Both the position numbers and the translations under genes were made by a program. A DNA stretch of 64,000 nt from Actinomycetes bacterium (GTDB lineage Bacteria > Actinomycetota > Acidimicrobiia > Acidimicrobiales > Ilumatobacteraceae): NCBI GenBank assembly GCA_021414085.1, contig JAIOPC010000011.1, forward strand, positions 192,914 through 256,913, written 5' to 3'. The notes under the pieces were generated by a model. That model was not told the origin of the DNA and made no database searches. It saw nothing but the letters and a program-made list of their open reading frames with translations. Every line of letters begins with the position of its first letter. The stretch's first letter is position 1. Shown in pieces: positions 32,544-40,172 of the stretch.

Positions 32544-33529
32544 ACGACCACGACCACGGTTCCGATGTCCGCCCATTCCCATACAAAGTCGGCGTCGGCC
32601 TTTGCCTGCCGTTGGCAGCCACCGGAGAGACGCTGACCGAGTTCCGCCTCGGTCATGTACACAGTGCCGTCACTGACGTGAATCGGAATCTCGTGAAATC
32701 CGATGGCGCCAATGTCGGTCTTGAGCCAGCGCACCATGTGTGGCAGGTACGCCTTGCCGTTCCAAGCAGTCGATTCTTCGGACTTGCTATAGACCTGATG
32801 GGTACCGGGAGTCTCGTTGTTGTACTTGCTGCCCGACACCAGCCACGAGCGCAGAATCTGGCCGTCATCATCGACAGCCCACACGCGCTGACCCGCGCGT
32901 GAGTACACCAAACGCCTACCGCTACCCGAGTCGGTCGGCAGCGGCGGGGCGTCGGCACCCGCACTCGCCACGGACGACAACGGATAACCGAGCAGGTCGA
33001 CCGCGCCCTCGGGCGGGATCGGGGTGTGCACGACAAGCGACGCTTCGTCGGGCCAGATGCCAAGGAAGATGCCGGTCTCACGTCCGGCGAGGCCATCAAC
33101 GAACAGGTCTTGGCGGACCTGCAGTGCCTTCACTGCGTCGTACGTTGCTTGGTCGTAGGTTCCGGTGACGGCACCGGTGTAAATGCCGTCGGCGAGCAGC
33201 GCTTCCTGAAGGCAGATGACGGTGGGGCCAGTGCTGCCGATCGTGACCGAACGCTCGACCATTTTGCAGCCAGCTTCGTCGTCGGCGCTGCCCACCGCGG
33301 CGTCGTCGCCAGCGACGGTGCTGGCCGTAGAGCCATCGGTGGTGAGCACGGAATCAGTCGTGAGCACCGAGTCGGTCGCGGCCGTGTCGATCGCTGCAGT
33401 CGAGACCGTTGTGGCGCCGGCCGAAACTGTCGAGTTGTTGTCGTCTCCGCCGCCCAGCGACATCGCGCCGATTACAACGGTGGCGACCACCGCTACAGAC
33501 ACCAAACCGCGCAGATCTTCGGACCTCAT
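32540..33529 (-). CDS. L,D-transpeptidase with peptidoglycan-binding domain
   Basis: 329 aa. Membrane anchor 'GLVSVAVVATVVIGAMSLGG', a Thr/Ser linker containing the exact repeat DSVLTTDSVLTTD, a PGBD-like region ('VICLQEALLADGIYTGAVTG', 'TYDAVKALQVRQDLFVDG'), and a YkuD domain ending with 'IGAIGFHEIPIHVSDG' and 'GQRLSGGCQRQAKADADFVW'. The active Cys is in SGGCQR, where the common motif is SxGCxR. Its stop overlaps the start of the beta-lactamase-fold gene (TTGA), so the two are one operon. Confidence 0.87.
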   Translation of the reverse strand: MRSEDLRGLVSVAVVATVVIGAMSLGGGDDNNSTVSAGATTVSTAAIDTAATDSVLTTDSVLTTDGSTASTVAGDDAAVGSADDEAGCKMVERSVTIGSTGPTVICLQEALLADGIYTGAVTGTYDQATYDAVKALQVRQDLFVDGLAGRETGIFLGIWPDEASLVVHTPIPPEGAVDLLGYPLSSVASAGADAPPLPTDSGSGRRLVYSRAGQRVWAVDDDGQILRSWLVSGSKYNNETPGTHQVYSKSEESTAWNGKAYLPHMVRWLKTDIGAIGFHEIPIHVSDGTVYMTEAELGQRLSGGCQRQAKADADFVWEWADIGTVVVVV

Positions 33530-33562
33530 ATGACCGTAAAGTCTAACAGCGGCGGTCTTTCG

Positions 33563-34513
33563 TCAGCCGTCGCCTGCATCGTCGGCGCCGTGACTTCTGT
33601 CGGCTTCCGACGCCGGGCAAGTGTCCCGCAGCGGGCACCAACGGCAGTGCGTGCCGGGCCGCAGCACCGGCGTACGACCCTCAACGGACAATTCGATGAT
33701 CGCATGCACGCCGTCGAGCGTGCGCCGTAGTGCCGAGCGCAGCAATCCTTCGGTCACGTCTTCCACCATGGCGTGCGCCGAGTCGAGGTAGAAGGTGGCG
33801 AGCTTGCGCGGCGGGACTTCGCGCACGAGCGTCTCGACGAGGGCGTAAAAGCGCAGGTCTTCCCGGTGTACCGGGCTGACCCACCCGGTCTTCAGGTCGA
33901 TGATCAGTTTGCGGCTTTCGCGCCCCTCGGGCTTTCCCATTACAAGGTCCGCTCGCGAGTTGAACACGATTGGGCCATCGACCGGCCACCGCGTGGCCGA
34001 CTCGGTTGCCGGGTGGCTACGCGGGTCGAGCGGAGGGAACGTCTCGATGAACTTGTTCACGTGCTCGATGGCACGGCCGCGCAGGTCGGCTTCGTCACCA
34101 CGTGAAAGCGCGGCGACCCACCGGCCGAGGTCGCGATCGTCGTCGGCTAGGCGGGCAAGCGCATCGTCGACTAACTCGCTGGGCGTTGGTTCGCCGCGCC
34201 AGTTGATCATCTGCTGGATTGCCTTGTGCGCCACCTGTCCTTTTGCGATTGCCGCCGTCCACTGGAACTCGTCGGGCGCCAAGAACTTTCCTTCGCAGCC
34301 GTGCACATTGCTCAGTCGGCTCTTGTTGATGAACAGCGTCGTCGTTCCCAGGCGTTCGTGAAACTGGGCGAGTGCCGCGTTCGCTTCTTCGCGCAGGTCG
34401 CTAACGAACGCCTCGCTGAAGACGAGCGGTTCGTCGTTGCGGCGTAGCAGGGCCAGCGTGCGCTCTTGCGCCGGATTGAGGGTGGGGGAGTTGGGCACTT
34501 GCACTGTCGCCAT
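33563..34513 (-). CDS. RecB/Cas4-like PD-(D/E)XK nuclease with likely Fe-S cluster
   Basis: 316 aa from ATG 34513 (MATVQVPNSPTLNPAQE). Nuclease core: 'GQVAHKAIQQMIN' (His), 'IVFNSRADLVMGK' (Asp) and 'RKLIIDLKTGWVSPVHREDL' (D-K of motif III). One Cys near residue 79 ('LSNVHGCEGKFLAPDE') and three at the C-terminus ('THCRWCPLRDTCPASE') match the 4Fe-4S arrangement of AddB/Cas4-type nucleases. No cas genes are nearby, so general DNA repair is more likely. The track start at 34552 adds 13 residues. Confidence 0.87.
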   Translation of the reverse strand: MATVQVPNSPTLNPAQERTLALLRRNDEPLVFSEAFVSDLREEANAALAQFHERLGTTTLFINKSRLSNVHGCEGKFLAPDEFQWTAAIAKGQVAHKAIQQMINWRGEPTPSELVDDALARLADDDRDLGRWVAALSRGDEADLRGRAIEHVNKFIETFPPLDPRSHPATESATRWPVDGPIVFNSRADLVMGKPEGRESRKLIIDLKTGWVSPVHREDLRFYALVETLVREVPPRKLATFYLDSAHAMVEDVTEGLLRSALRRTLDGVHAIIELSVEGRTPVLRPGTHCRWCPLRDTCPASEADRSHGADDAGDG

Positions 34514-34622
34514 TGTCGTAGGTGTGTACGTGAATACCCAAAGACCTATCAAGTGCTTCTCAAGATCAGCCGATGAGTGAGGTGGTATTGCACTAGTGCG
34601 GTTGAGTGATACGGACTGATTG
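34514..34622. other. Gene-free upstream part of a 475-nt intergenic stretch
   Basis: This is the upstream region of the nuclease gene. I see no ORF and no clear promoter. It is more AT-rich than the flanking genes (ATACCCAAAGACCTATCAAG). The remainder of the gap to 34988 is described as the candidate RNA. Confidence 0.5.
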
Positions 34623-34910
34623 GTGCGGTGTAGATGGCTCTCGCGAGTCGTGGAGAGCGGTGGAGTGACAGCAGAGGTAGCGCAAGGTTGGCGAAGGCAT
34701 CCGAAGCCCGCACGGGGTGGAAGGCGCTGAGACCGGGCCGCGAAAGGTGTCAGGGCGCCCCTGTGGGGGTGGAGGGATGCCGGAAACGGTTAGGCAGAGG
34801 CTGCTCCGCACAAGCTCTGGGTACTCAATCCGGCGTGGGGAAGCCCACGAACGACAGCGAGTGGCGCGACGAAGACGGAGTGTTCATCAGCCGCGTGTCA
34901 CAACGCGGCG
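34623..34910 (+). ncRNA. Candidate structured RNA (possible group II intron fragment)
   Basis: About 290 nt with no convincing ORF, purine-rich, and dense in short helices capped by stable loops: GCTCTC/GAGAGC (34637/34653), CCG-GAAA-CGG (34780), CGTGGG-GAAG-CCCACG (34834-34849) and GCCGCGT/ACGCGGC (34890-34909). It begins with GTGCGG, which resembles the GUGYG 5' end of group II introns. I see no reverse transcriptase and no convincing domain V, so an intact intron is not supported. It is not RNase P, tmRNA or SRP RNA by their hallmark motifs. Confidence 0.4.
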
Positions 34911-34988
34911 CCTCATCGACTGTTTCTCACGCGAGCTGATGCAATTGCTGGGCGCCTTCATCCGGGTTGCCTGGCCGAACCGGAAGCG

Positions 34989-35285
34989 GTGGACGCCTCG
35001 GTTGATCTCAACGCGCTGATGCCGTACTACAACGCGCGCAGGGGTGGCATCGACGCTCGCTGCCCAGAGCTGTTGGCCCCGCTGCGCACTGCGGTCTACG
35101 CGGCCATCGCGAATGCCCCGGTACCTGGAGTCGATCTTCCGCCGGCAGCACCGACTTCGCCGCCGGACGAGTTGCCCCGAACCGGAAGCGACTCGAGCTC
35201 AATTCTCTCGGTCGCCGCCGCGACAACCGCGATCGGCGTGTTCGCGTGGGCGGCTACTTCTCGCGACGCCCCGGTCAAGCGCTAG
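34989..35285 (+). CDS. Short LPRTG-tailed surface protein fragment
   Basis: 98 aa from GTG 34989. It has no signal peptide, yet the C-terminus is a complete sortase signal: 'SPPDELPRTGSDSSSILS', the hydrophobic helix VAAATTAIGVFAWAA, then basic KR. The same frame is open back to 34794 without a canonical start, and the adjacent frame reads 'DSEWRDEDGVFISRVSQRG' before stopping at 34939. This suggests the C-terminal remnant of a longer, frameshifted wall protein. As written it would not be exported. Confidence 0.55.
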   Translation: MDASVDLNALMPYYNARRGGIDARCPELLAPLRTAVYAAIANAPVPGVDLPPAAPTSPPDELPRTGSDSSSILSVAAATTAIGVFAWAATSRDAPVKR

Positions 35286-35331
35286 ATCCGGTACCACGAC
35301 GCAGATTGGCGTCACGGCTACCGTGGCGCTT

Positions 35332-35820
35332 GTGGGTAACCGGCGCAACGATCGAGCTGAAGACTCGTCGCTGTCGCCGCTGTTCTATCTATTCACCGCT
35401 AACCAGCGAGCACGCGCGTTGCTCGAGCGTGCAATGCAGGACAGCCCGCTGTCGTCGGAGGAGTACGCGGCCTACAGCGTGATCTTCGAAGTTGATCGGG
35501 TCACGCCAACCGATTTCGCGCGCAGCATGGGTTTGCCGCTGACGACGGCACTGGACCACGTGCGTGCGATGTTGAAGCGCGGTCACATCCGCAAGGTGCG
35601 TAACCCGCGTGATCAGCGCTCGTATCTGATCGAGCTCACTGAGGCGGGCCGCAAGGCACACCGCGGTGCCAATGCGTACTTTGCGCCAGCGGACGATCGA
35701 CTGATTGCGCTGATCGGCTCGCAGCGCAAGGAAGTGAGCGCCGCGCTGGTGGTGTTGATGAATGCGGCCGAGAAGGCGCTCGACGAGTTGGAAGCGTCCG
35801 ACACCGAAGCCGCCGGCTAG
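35332..35820 (+). CDS. MarR-family transcriptional regulator
   Basis: 162 aa if started at GTG 35332 (GTG 35323 is an alternative). wHTH: 'SSEEYAAYSVIFEVDRVTPT', 'DFARSMGLPLTTALDHVRAM' (recognition helix) and 'LKRGHIRKVRNPRDQRSYLI' (wing with DxR). The C-terminal helix 'VLMNAAEKALDELEASD' serves dimerisation. The track start at 35044 is an extension through the previous ORF. Targets are unknown. A perfect palindrome directly follows its stop. Confidence 0.86.
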   Translation: MGNRRNDRAEDSSLSPLFYLFTANQRARALLERAMQDSPLSSEEYAAYSVIFEVDRVTPTDFARSMGLPLTTALDHVRAMLKRGHIRKVRNPRDQRSYLIELTEAGRKAHRGANAYFAPADDRLIALIGSQRKEVSAALVVLMNAAEKALDELEASDTEAAG

Positions 35821-35840
35821 TACCACGATTCCGTGGTACT
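35819..35840. terminator. AGTACCACG-ATTC-CGTGGTACT hairpin followed by TTTT
   Basis: A perfect 9-bp inverted repeat starts inside the MarR stop codon and is followed by CTTTTGG. It could end MarR transcription, or serve as a MarR-type operator, since it lies only 9 nt before the ATG of the S41-like lipoprotein. The loop ATTC with CACG/CGTG flanks is the same as in the palindrome at 14730. Confidence 0.6.
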
Positions 35841-35848
35841 TTTGGCGC

Positions 35849-37144
35849 ATGCTGAAACGAACCCTTACTGCGCTGGGCGTGTTGATGCTCGTTGGCTGTT
35901 CCGCCGACAGCACGGCTTCGACAGCGACGACCGACAAGGCAACGACATCAACGGCAACAACTGCAACAACGATCGCCTCGGAACCGGCCGTCGACTGGTC
36001 GGCGGATCTCGATGCGTTAGACGCGGGTGTGCGACGGATCCATCCGAACCCGTTCTGGCGGGTGAGTGAGGAGGAGTGGGATGCGCGCATCGCATCGGCG
36101 CGCGAGGTGCTGCCGACGTTGGGTCGGCATCAAGCCGAGATGGTGCTGTTCGAGCTGACGGCGCTGCTCGATGGTCACTCGGGCATCTACCCCTCCGAGA
36201 TCGGCTACCACTTCTACGCGCTGCGGCTGTACCACTTCACCGACGGCTACTTCTTGCTCGACGGCCCAGATCCGACGGCGATTGGTGGCGAGCTGGTGGC
36301 CATCAACGGGGTGCCGGTCGACGACGTCGCCGCGCTGCTCACTCCGCTGATTGCGCACGACAGCGAGAAGACGTTTGAGGTCGTCCTTCCGATGTACATG
36401 ATGATCTCGGAGATTCTCGAGGGCACGGGGATCGTCACCGATCCGACGTCGCCAGCGTTCGACATTCTGCGCGCCGATGGCACCCACGCGATCCTCAACC
36501 CGGAAACGCTTTTGTGGGATCCGTACGTCGCGGAGTTCGATGGACTTCCGGTCGGCTTGCCGCAAGCGCCCGAGCCGCTTTCGCAATCGCGTCGCAACGA
36601 GCCGTTTTGGTGGACGATGGTCGACGACGTGTTGTACTTCCAATACAACAACGTGGTGAGCGGCGAGGGTGACAACACCATGGAGGCACTTGTGGCCGAA
36701 GTTCGCGAGCGGTTGGCAGTCGGCGGTGTGCGGCGAGTGGTCGTGGATATCCGGCATAACAATGGCGGTGATCGTCGCTGGTACGTGCCGCTCAAGCAGC
36801 TGCTGCTCGACCCGCTCGTCGATCATCCGGGCGGGTTGTACATCATCATCGGACGGCAAACGTTCAGCGCTGGCGTGTTGTTCGCGACCGAACTCGACGT
36901 GCAATCGGTGTCGGCCGTGTTCGTCGGCGAGCCCACTGCCGGCAGCCCGAACCTGTACGCCGACGTGCGCCCGGTTGAGCTTCCGAGTTCGGGGATCAGG
37001 GTCAACGTGTCGTCGAGCTACTACGACTTCGCCAGCCCCGATGACCCTCGGACAGCGATCGAGCCCGACATCCCGGTCGAACTATCGAGCGCCGACTACT
37101 TCGCCGGGTTCGATCCGGTGCTGCAGGCGGCAATCGACGCCTGA
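35849..37144 (+). CDS. S41-like peptidase lipoprotein
   Basis: 431 aa from ATG 35849 (track start 35762 is internal to MarR). Lipoprotein signal 'TLTALGVLMLVGCSADS', then a Thr-rich linker. A PDZ-like stretch 'GGELVAINGVPVDDVAALL' is followed by the tail-specific-protease core: 'RRVVVDIRHNNGGDRRWYVP' and 'IIGRQTFSAGVLFATELDV', where the Ser in FSAG is the likely nucleophile. 'VFVGEPTAGSPNLYADV' is also typical. It acts outside the membrane; the substrate is unknown. Confidence 0.83.
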   Translation: MLKRTLTALGVLMLVGCSADSTASTATTDKATTSTATTATTIASEPAVDWSADLDALDAGVRRIHPNPFWRVSEEEWDARIASAREVLPTLGRHQAEMVLFELTALLDGHSGIYPSEIGYHFYALRLYHFTDGYFLLDGPDPTAIGGELVAINGVPVDDVAALLTPLIAHDSEKTFEVVLPMYMMISEILEGTGIVTDPTSPAFDILRADGTHAILNPETLLWDPYVAEFDGLPVGLPQAPEPLSQSRRNEPFWWTMVDDVLYFQYNNVVSGEGDNTMEALVAEVRERLAVGGVRRVVVDIRHNNGGDRRWYVPLKQLLLDPLVDHPGGLYIIIGRQTFSAGVLFATELDVQSVSAVFVGEPTAGSPNLYADVRPVELPSSGIRVNVSSSYYDFASPDDPRTAIEPDIPVELSSADYFAGFDPVLQAAIDA

Positions 37145-37179
37145 GTATCCGCGTCACACCCCTTTGGCATGATGCCGTT

Positions 37180-37500
37180 ATGGCCGCGAATCAATCTGCA
37201 CTCGACTTCGCGAACGCCGCACGCATTCTTGGGCGCGAGGCGCGCCAGCGCGGTTTGGTTGCCCCCAGTTATCGCTGCCCGCCGCGCATCGTCGGCGTGC
37301 AACGGTCGCTGCGTCGCTACCGCGGTGGCGCGGTGGTCGCCGTGCAGCTGAAGGCGCGGCCGTGGTTGGCGGTGCTCAGCGACATGATCGAAGGCGTGGT
37401 CGTGGTCAACTCGTTGCAGTCGCCGCACGCCGATCGCCTGCGCAGCGAGCTGTGGGAAGCCGTCGGTGGCGAGCCAGCGACATCCGTCGCCGTCGCCTAG
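37180..37500 (+). CDS. Conserved hypothetical protein
   Basis: 106 aa, not assigned to a family. 'LDFANAARILGREARQRGLV' and 'APSYRCPPRIVGVQRSLRRY' are followed by 'AVVAVQLKARPWLAVLSDMI' and 'VVVNSLQSPHADRLRSELW'. There are no membrane or signal segments. It looks like a small alpha/beta protein. It sits immediately upstream of tRNA-Leu. Confidence 0.75.
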   Translation: MAANQSALDFANAARILGREARQRGLVAPSYRCPPRIVGVQRSLRRYRGGAVVAVQLKARPWLAVLSDMIEGVVVVNSLQSPHADRLRSELWEAVGGEPATSVAVA

Positions 37501-37512
37501 CCTGCTGCCGCG

Positions 37513-37596
37513 GCCCGGGTGGTGGAATTGGCAGACACGGGGGGCTTAAACCCCCCTCCTTGCAAGAGGGTGCGGGTTCGAGTCCCGCCCCGGGCA
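37513..37596 (+). tRNA. tRNA-Leu (TAA anticodon)
   Basis: 84 nt, class II tRNA. Acceptor GCCCGGG/CCCGGGC, anticodon stem GGGGG/CCCCC with loop CTTAAAC giving anticodon TAA (Leu, codon UUA), a long variable arm (CTCCTTGCAAGAGGG) and T arm GCGGG-TTCGAGT-CCCGC. The CCA end is not encoded. Confidence 0.95.
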
Positions 37597-37609
37597 CCGG
37601 CGTTGCGAG

Positions 37610-37900
37610 TTACGGGTGGGCGAACGACGGTCCGTCGTCGACTTCGAACGCGAGCTCGTCGACGTAGCAGTACCACCAGTTCTCGCCCGGTTCGTAGGAC
37701 TGGATGATCGGATGGTCCGCCGATTTGAAGTGGGCGGTTGCGTGCTTGTTCGGTGAACTGTCACAGCACCCGACGTGACCACACGACATGCACATGCGTA
37801 GGTGCACCCAACGTTCGCCGATCCGCAGGCAGTCCTCACATCCGTCGCTGCTCGGCGCGACGTCGCCGACTCGGTCGAGGTGGCTACACGAGTCGCTCAT
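37610..37900 (-). CDS. UBP-type zinc finger domain protein
   Basis: 96 aa. Cys/His pattern of the ZnF-UBP fold: 'CSHLDRVGDVAPSSDGCEDC', 'WVHLRMCMSCGHVGCCDSSP', 'NKHATAHFKSADHPIIQSYE' and 'WWYCYVDELAF'. In eukaryotes this fold binds the ubiquitin C-terminus. In actinobacteria it occurs as a stand-alone protein of unknown function. Confidence 0.92.
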   Translation of the reverse strand: MSDSCSHLDRVGDVAPSSDGCEDCLRIGERWVHLRMCMSCGHVGCCDSSPNKHATAHFKSADHPIIQSYEPGENWWYCYVDELAFEVDDGPSFAHP

Positions 37901-37917
37901 GACCCGAGCGTACCGTC

Positions 37918-37953
37918 GGGGGTTTCGTGCCCGTGGACGTGCACGAAACCCCC
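37918..37953. repeat. Second copy of the GGGGGTTTCGTGC palindrome
   Basis: GGGGGTTTCGTGC / GCACGAAACCCCC, a perfect 13-bp inverted repeat with a 10-nt loop. It shares its arm sequence with the inner hairpin at 14730-14765. Here it lies between divergent genes, so it cannot simply be a terminator for either. Confidence 0.78.
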
Positions 37954-38045
37954 GGACAGCCGCTCACCTGCCCTACTCACCCGCTGATCGTTGTTATTCC
38001 GGATTGCGATTGCCTCCAGTCGGCTTCGGCTGCGAGCATCGGCGA

Positions 38046-38960
38046 ATGACAAAGCGCGGGTGGATGCTGTTCGTCGCGATGTCGTTCATCTGGGGCATCC
38101 CTTACCTGCTCATCCGCGTCGCGGTGCGCCAGCTCGAGCCGGCAATGGTGGTGTTCGGTCGCACATCGATTGCCGCGGTGGTGTTGCTGGTGCTCGCTCA
38201 ACGCAGCGACGCAATCCGGCCCGCGTTGCGGCACTGGCGGCCGGTGCTTGCATTCGCCATCCTCGAGATGGCGATCCCGTGGATTCTGCTGGCTAGTGCC
38301 GAGCAGCACCTCGCATCAGGCCTGACCGGCCTGATCATCGCGACGGTGCCGATTGTCGGCGCGATCACTGCGTTCCTGCTCGGTGATCGAACTGCGCTAC
38401 GGCCGGCGCGTGTCGTCGGCATCTTCATCGGCTTCGCCGGTGTCGCGTTCTTGGTGGGCAACGATCTGCGTGGCGACTCTGCGCCGCCGTGGTGGAGCAT
38501 CGCGATGGTGTTGATTGTGTGCGTCTGCTACGGCAGTGCGCCGTTCATCGTGCAACGCAAGTTGGCCGATGTGCCCTCGTACGGCGTCATCGCGTTGTCG
38601 CTTGCCACGGTCGCCGTTCTCTATGCGCCGATTGCGGGTGTGTCGCTGGCGCACAATCACCCGACCACTAAGGCGGTGTTGTCTGTGATCACGCTCGCGC
38701 TGGTGTGCACCGGGCTCGCGTTCGTTGTCTTCTTTAAGTTGCTCGACGAGGTTGGTCCGGCGCGCGCCCCATTGATCACGTTCGCCAACCCGGTGGTCGC
38801 GGTGGCGTTGGGAGCGATCCTGCTGGACGAAGACGTGACGTTGGCAACGCTCGTCGGCTTCGTACTGGTGATGACCGGATGTTGGCTAGCGACGCGTCGA
38901 TCACAGACGTCGGTAGACGCCATCGAAGACGGTGTTCCAGCTCACGCCGTCGTCGGCTGA
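38046..38960 (+). CDS. EamA/DMT-family transporter
   Basis: 304 aa from ATG 38046 with ten predicted helices in two EamA repeats: 'MLFVAMSFIWGIPYLLIRVA', 'LTGLIIATVPIVGAITAFLL', 'VVGIFIGFAGVAFLVGNDL' and 'TLATLVGFVLVMTGCWLATR'. Exporter of unknown substrate. Its last 60 nt overlap the convergent DUF1579-like gene. Confidence 0.9.
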   Translation: MTKRGWMLFVAMSFIWGIPYLLIRVAVRQLEPAMVVFGRTSIAAVVLLVLAQRSDAIRPALRHWRPVLAFAILEMAIPWILLASAEQHLASGLTGLIIATVPIVGAITAFLLGDRTALRPARVVGIFIGFAGVAFLVGNDLRGDSAPPWWSIAMVLIVCVCYGSAPFIVQRKLADVPSYGVIALSLATVAVLYAPIAGVSLAHNHPTTKAVLSVITLALVCTGLAFVVFFKLLDEVGPARAPLITFANPVVAVALGAILLDEDVTLATLVGFVLVMTGCWLATRRSQTSVDAIEDGVPAHAVVG

Positions 38961-39329
38961 CTGCTGCCAGTGCTGACGCACCGAGCCGTCCAGATACGGT
39001 GTCCAGGTAATGCGTTCGATCTTGCCGCGCTCGACTTCGCCCGCCATCACCATGGCACCGTCGATCAGGTTGCCATACAGGTCGAGAACTAAGCCGGTCG
39101 TGTCCATCCAACACTGATGCCAGCGCCGACCGGTGTGGTCGTAGCCGTTCAGGCTCGTGCCGCTGAACGTCGCCTTGACTGTCGAGTAGTTCTCGATCAG
39201 CACGTGTCCGCCGCAAGCCCGTTCAATGTGATTGTGGCCAATCAGCTCGTTGGTCTCCCGTAGGTGCACAGCCCAGTCGCCGACCCAGAAGTCGAAGTCC
39301 GACCGTGGTAACGGTGGTTGGTCACTCAT
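38901..39329 (-). CDS. DUF1579-like/lipocalin-type protein
   Basis: 142 aa from ATG 39329. 'SDFDFWVGDWAVHLRETNEL', 'HVLIENYSTVKATFSGTSLN', 'WHQCWMDTTGLVLDLYGNL' and 'WNTVFDGVYRRL' follow the DUF1579 beta-barrel pattern (F-W-x-G-x-W near the start). No function is known. Its 3' end overlaps the transporter gene by 60 nt. The 411-aa track version is an extension antisense to the NUDIX gene. Confidence 0.82.
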   Translation of the reverse strand: MSDQPPLPRSDFDFWVGDWAVHLRETNELIGHNHIERACGGHVLIENYSTVKATFSGTSLNGYDHTGRRWHQCWMDTTGLVLDLYGNLIDGAMVMAGEVERGKIERITWTPYLDGSVRQHWQQSADDGVSWNTVFDGVYRRL

Positions 39330-39410
39330 GTGGCTAGACGCTACATCGGTAAGAAGGTCTTCAAATTTGGTTCTTGTCGTTTTGACTTGAACTAGGGTAG
39401 GGTAAGAGTC

Positions 39411-40172
39411 GTGGTGACTAAATCCTACAAGGCGGGCGCCCCCGAGCAGTACGACCCGTCGCAGTTCCCGGCCTTTGCGGTCACCGTCGACGTGGTGATC
39501 CTCACGATGTCCGACGGTGTGCTGCACATGTTGCTCGTGCGCCGCGGCGAGACTCCCTTCAAAGGAATGTGGGCGATCCCGGGCGGCTTCAAGCGCCCCA
39601 ACGAGACGCTGCACGAAGCGGCTAGGCGAGAGTTGGCGGAGGAGACCGGCGTTGATGTGCCAACGCTGCTTACCCAGTTCGGCGCCTATGGCGACCCTGA
39701 TCGCGATCCGCGCATGAACGTCGTGACCATCGGCTATCTCGCTGTGCTTCGCGAAGTCGGCGCGATTGTCGCGGGCACGGACGCAGCGGAAGCCTTGCTC
39801 GTCCCGGTGGCCGACGTGCTGCGCGGGAGACTCGACCTGGCGTTCGATCATGAGCAGATCGTGCGCGACGCAATCGAGCGCGTGCGTACGGAACTCGAGG
39901 TCACCGGGATCGCGACGGCCTTCGTTGGTCAGACGTTCACCCTGGCGGAACTGCGCGCGGTGTACGAGGGCACATGGGGAGTGCAGCTCGACGCAGCGAA
40001 CTTTCGCCGCAGTGTCGTCGCCGAGGACGGATGGGTGATCCCGACTGGGCGTCTGGCGCCACCTGGGCCATCGGGTGGCCGGCCAGCCGAGCTCTATCGC
40101 GCTGGGAAGGCATGGAAGCACGGCGGCCCAATCCATCGGTTGAAGTCGACAGAGAGGAAGTCACGACAATGA
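39411..40172 (+). CDS. NUDIX-domain regulator, NrtR-like
   Basis: 253 aa from GTG 39411 (or 39414). The N-terminal Nudix domain has the box 'GGFKRPNETLHEAARRELAE', then ETGVD. The C-terminal 100 residues ('TAFVGQTFTLAELRAVYEGT', 'ANFRRSVVAEDGWVIPTGRL') are the winged-helix found in NrtR-type regulators, which respond to ADP-ribose and control NAD metabolism genes. Here the gene is coupled to two oxidoreductases (ATGA overlap), so it may control a different NAD(P)-linked function. Its upstream gap contains TTGACT and a GGGTA direct repeat. Confidence 0.85.
   Translation: MVTKSYKAGAPEQYDPSQFPAFAVTVDVVILTMSDGVLHMLLVRRGETPFKGMWAIPGGFKRPNETLHEAARRELAEETGVDVPTLLTQFGAYGDPDRDPRMNVVTIGYLAVLREVGAIVAGTDAAEALLVPVADVLRGRLDLAFDHEQIVRDAIERVRTELEVTGIATAFVGQTFTLAELRAVYEGTWGVQLDAANFRRSVVAEDGWVIPTGRLAPPGPSGGRPAELYRAGKAWKHGGPIHRLKSTERKSRQ

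Noticed and set aside
33563-34513. Cas4 of a CRISPR-Cas locus
   Set aside because: No repeat array or other cas genes in the window; a RecB-like repair nuclease is the simpler reading.
34623-34910. RNase P RNA, tmRNA or SRP RNA
   Set aside because: The hallmark sequences (GAGGAAAGUC, GGUUUCGAC, AGGUCNGGAAGGAAGCA) are absent.
34634-34939. 101-aa ORF in the candidate RNA region
   Set aside because: Arg/Gly/Ser-biased with no recognisable pattern in its first 65 residues; only the last part looks protein-like and is discussed with the LPRTG ORF.
38901-40136. 411-aa version of the DUF1579-like gene
   Set aside because: The extension upstream of 39329 is antisense to the NUDIX regulator and lacks family similarity.
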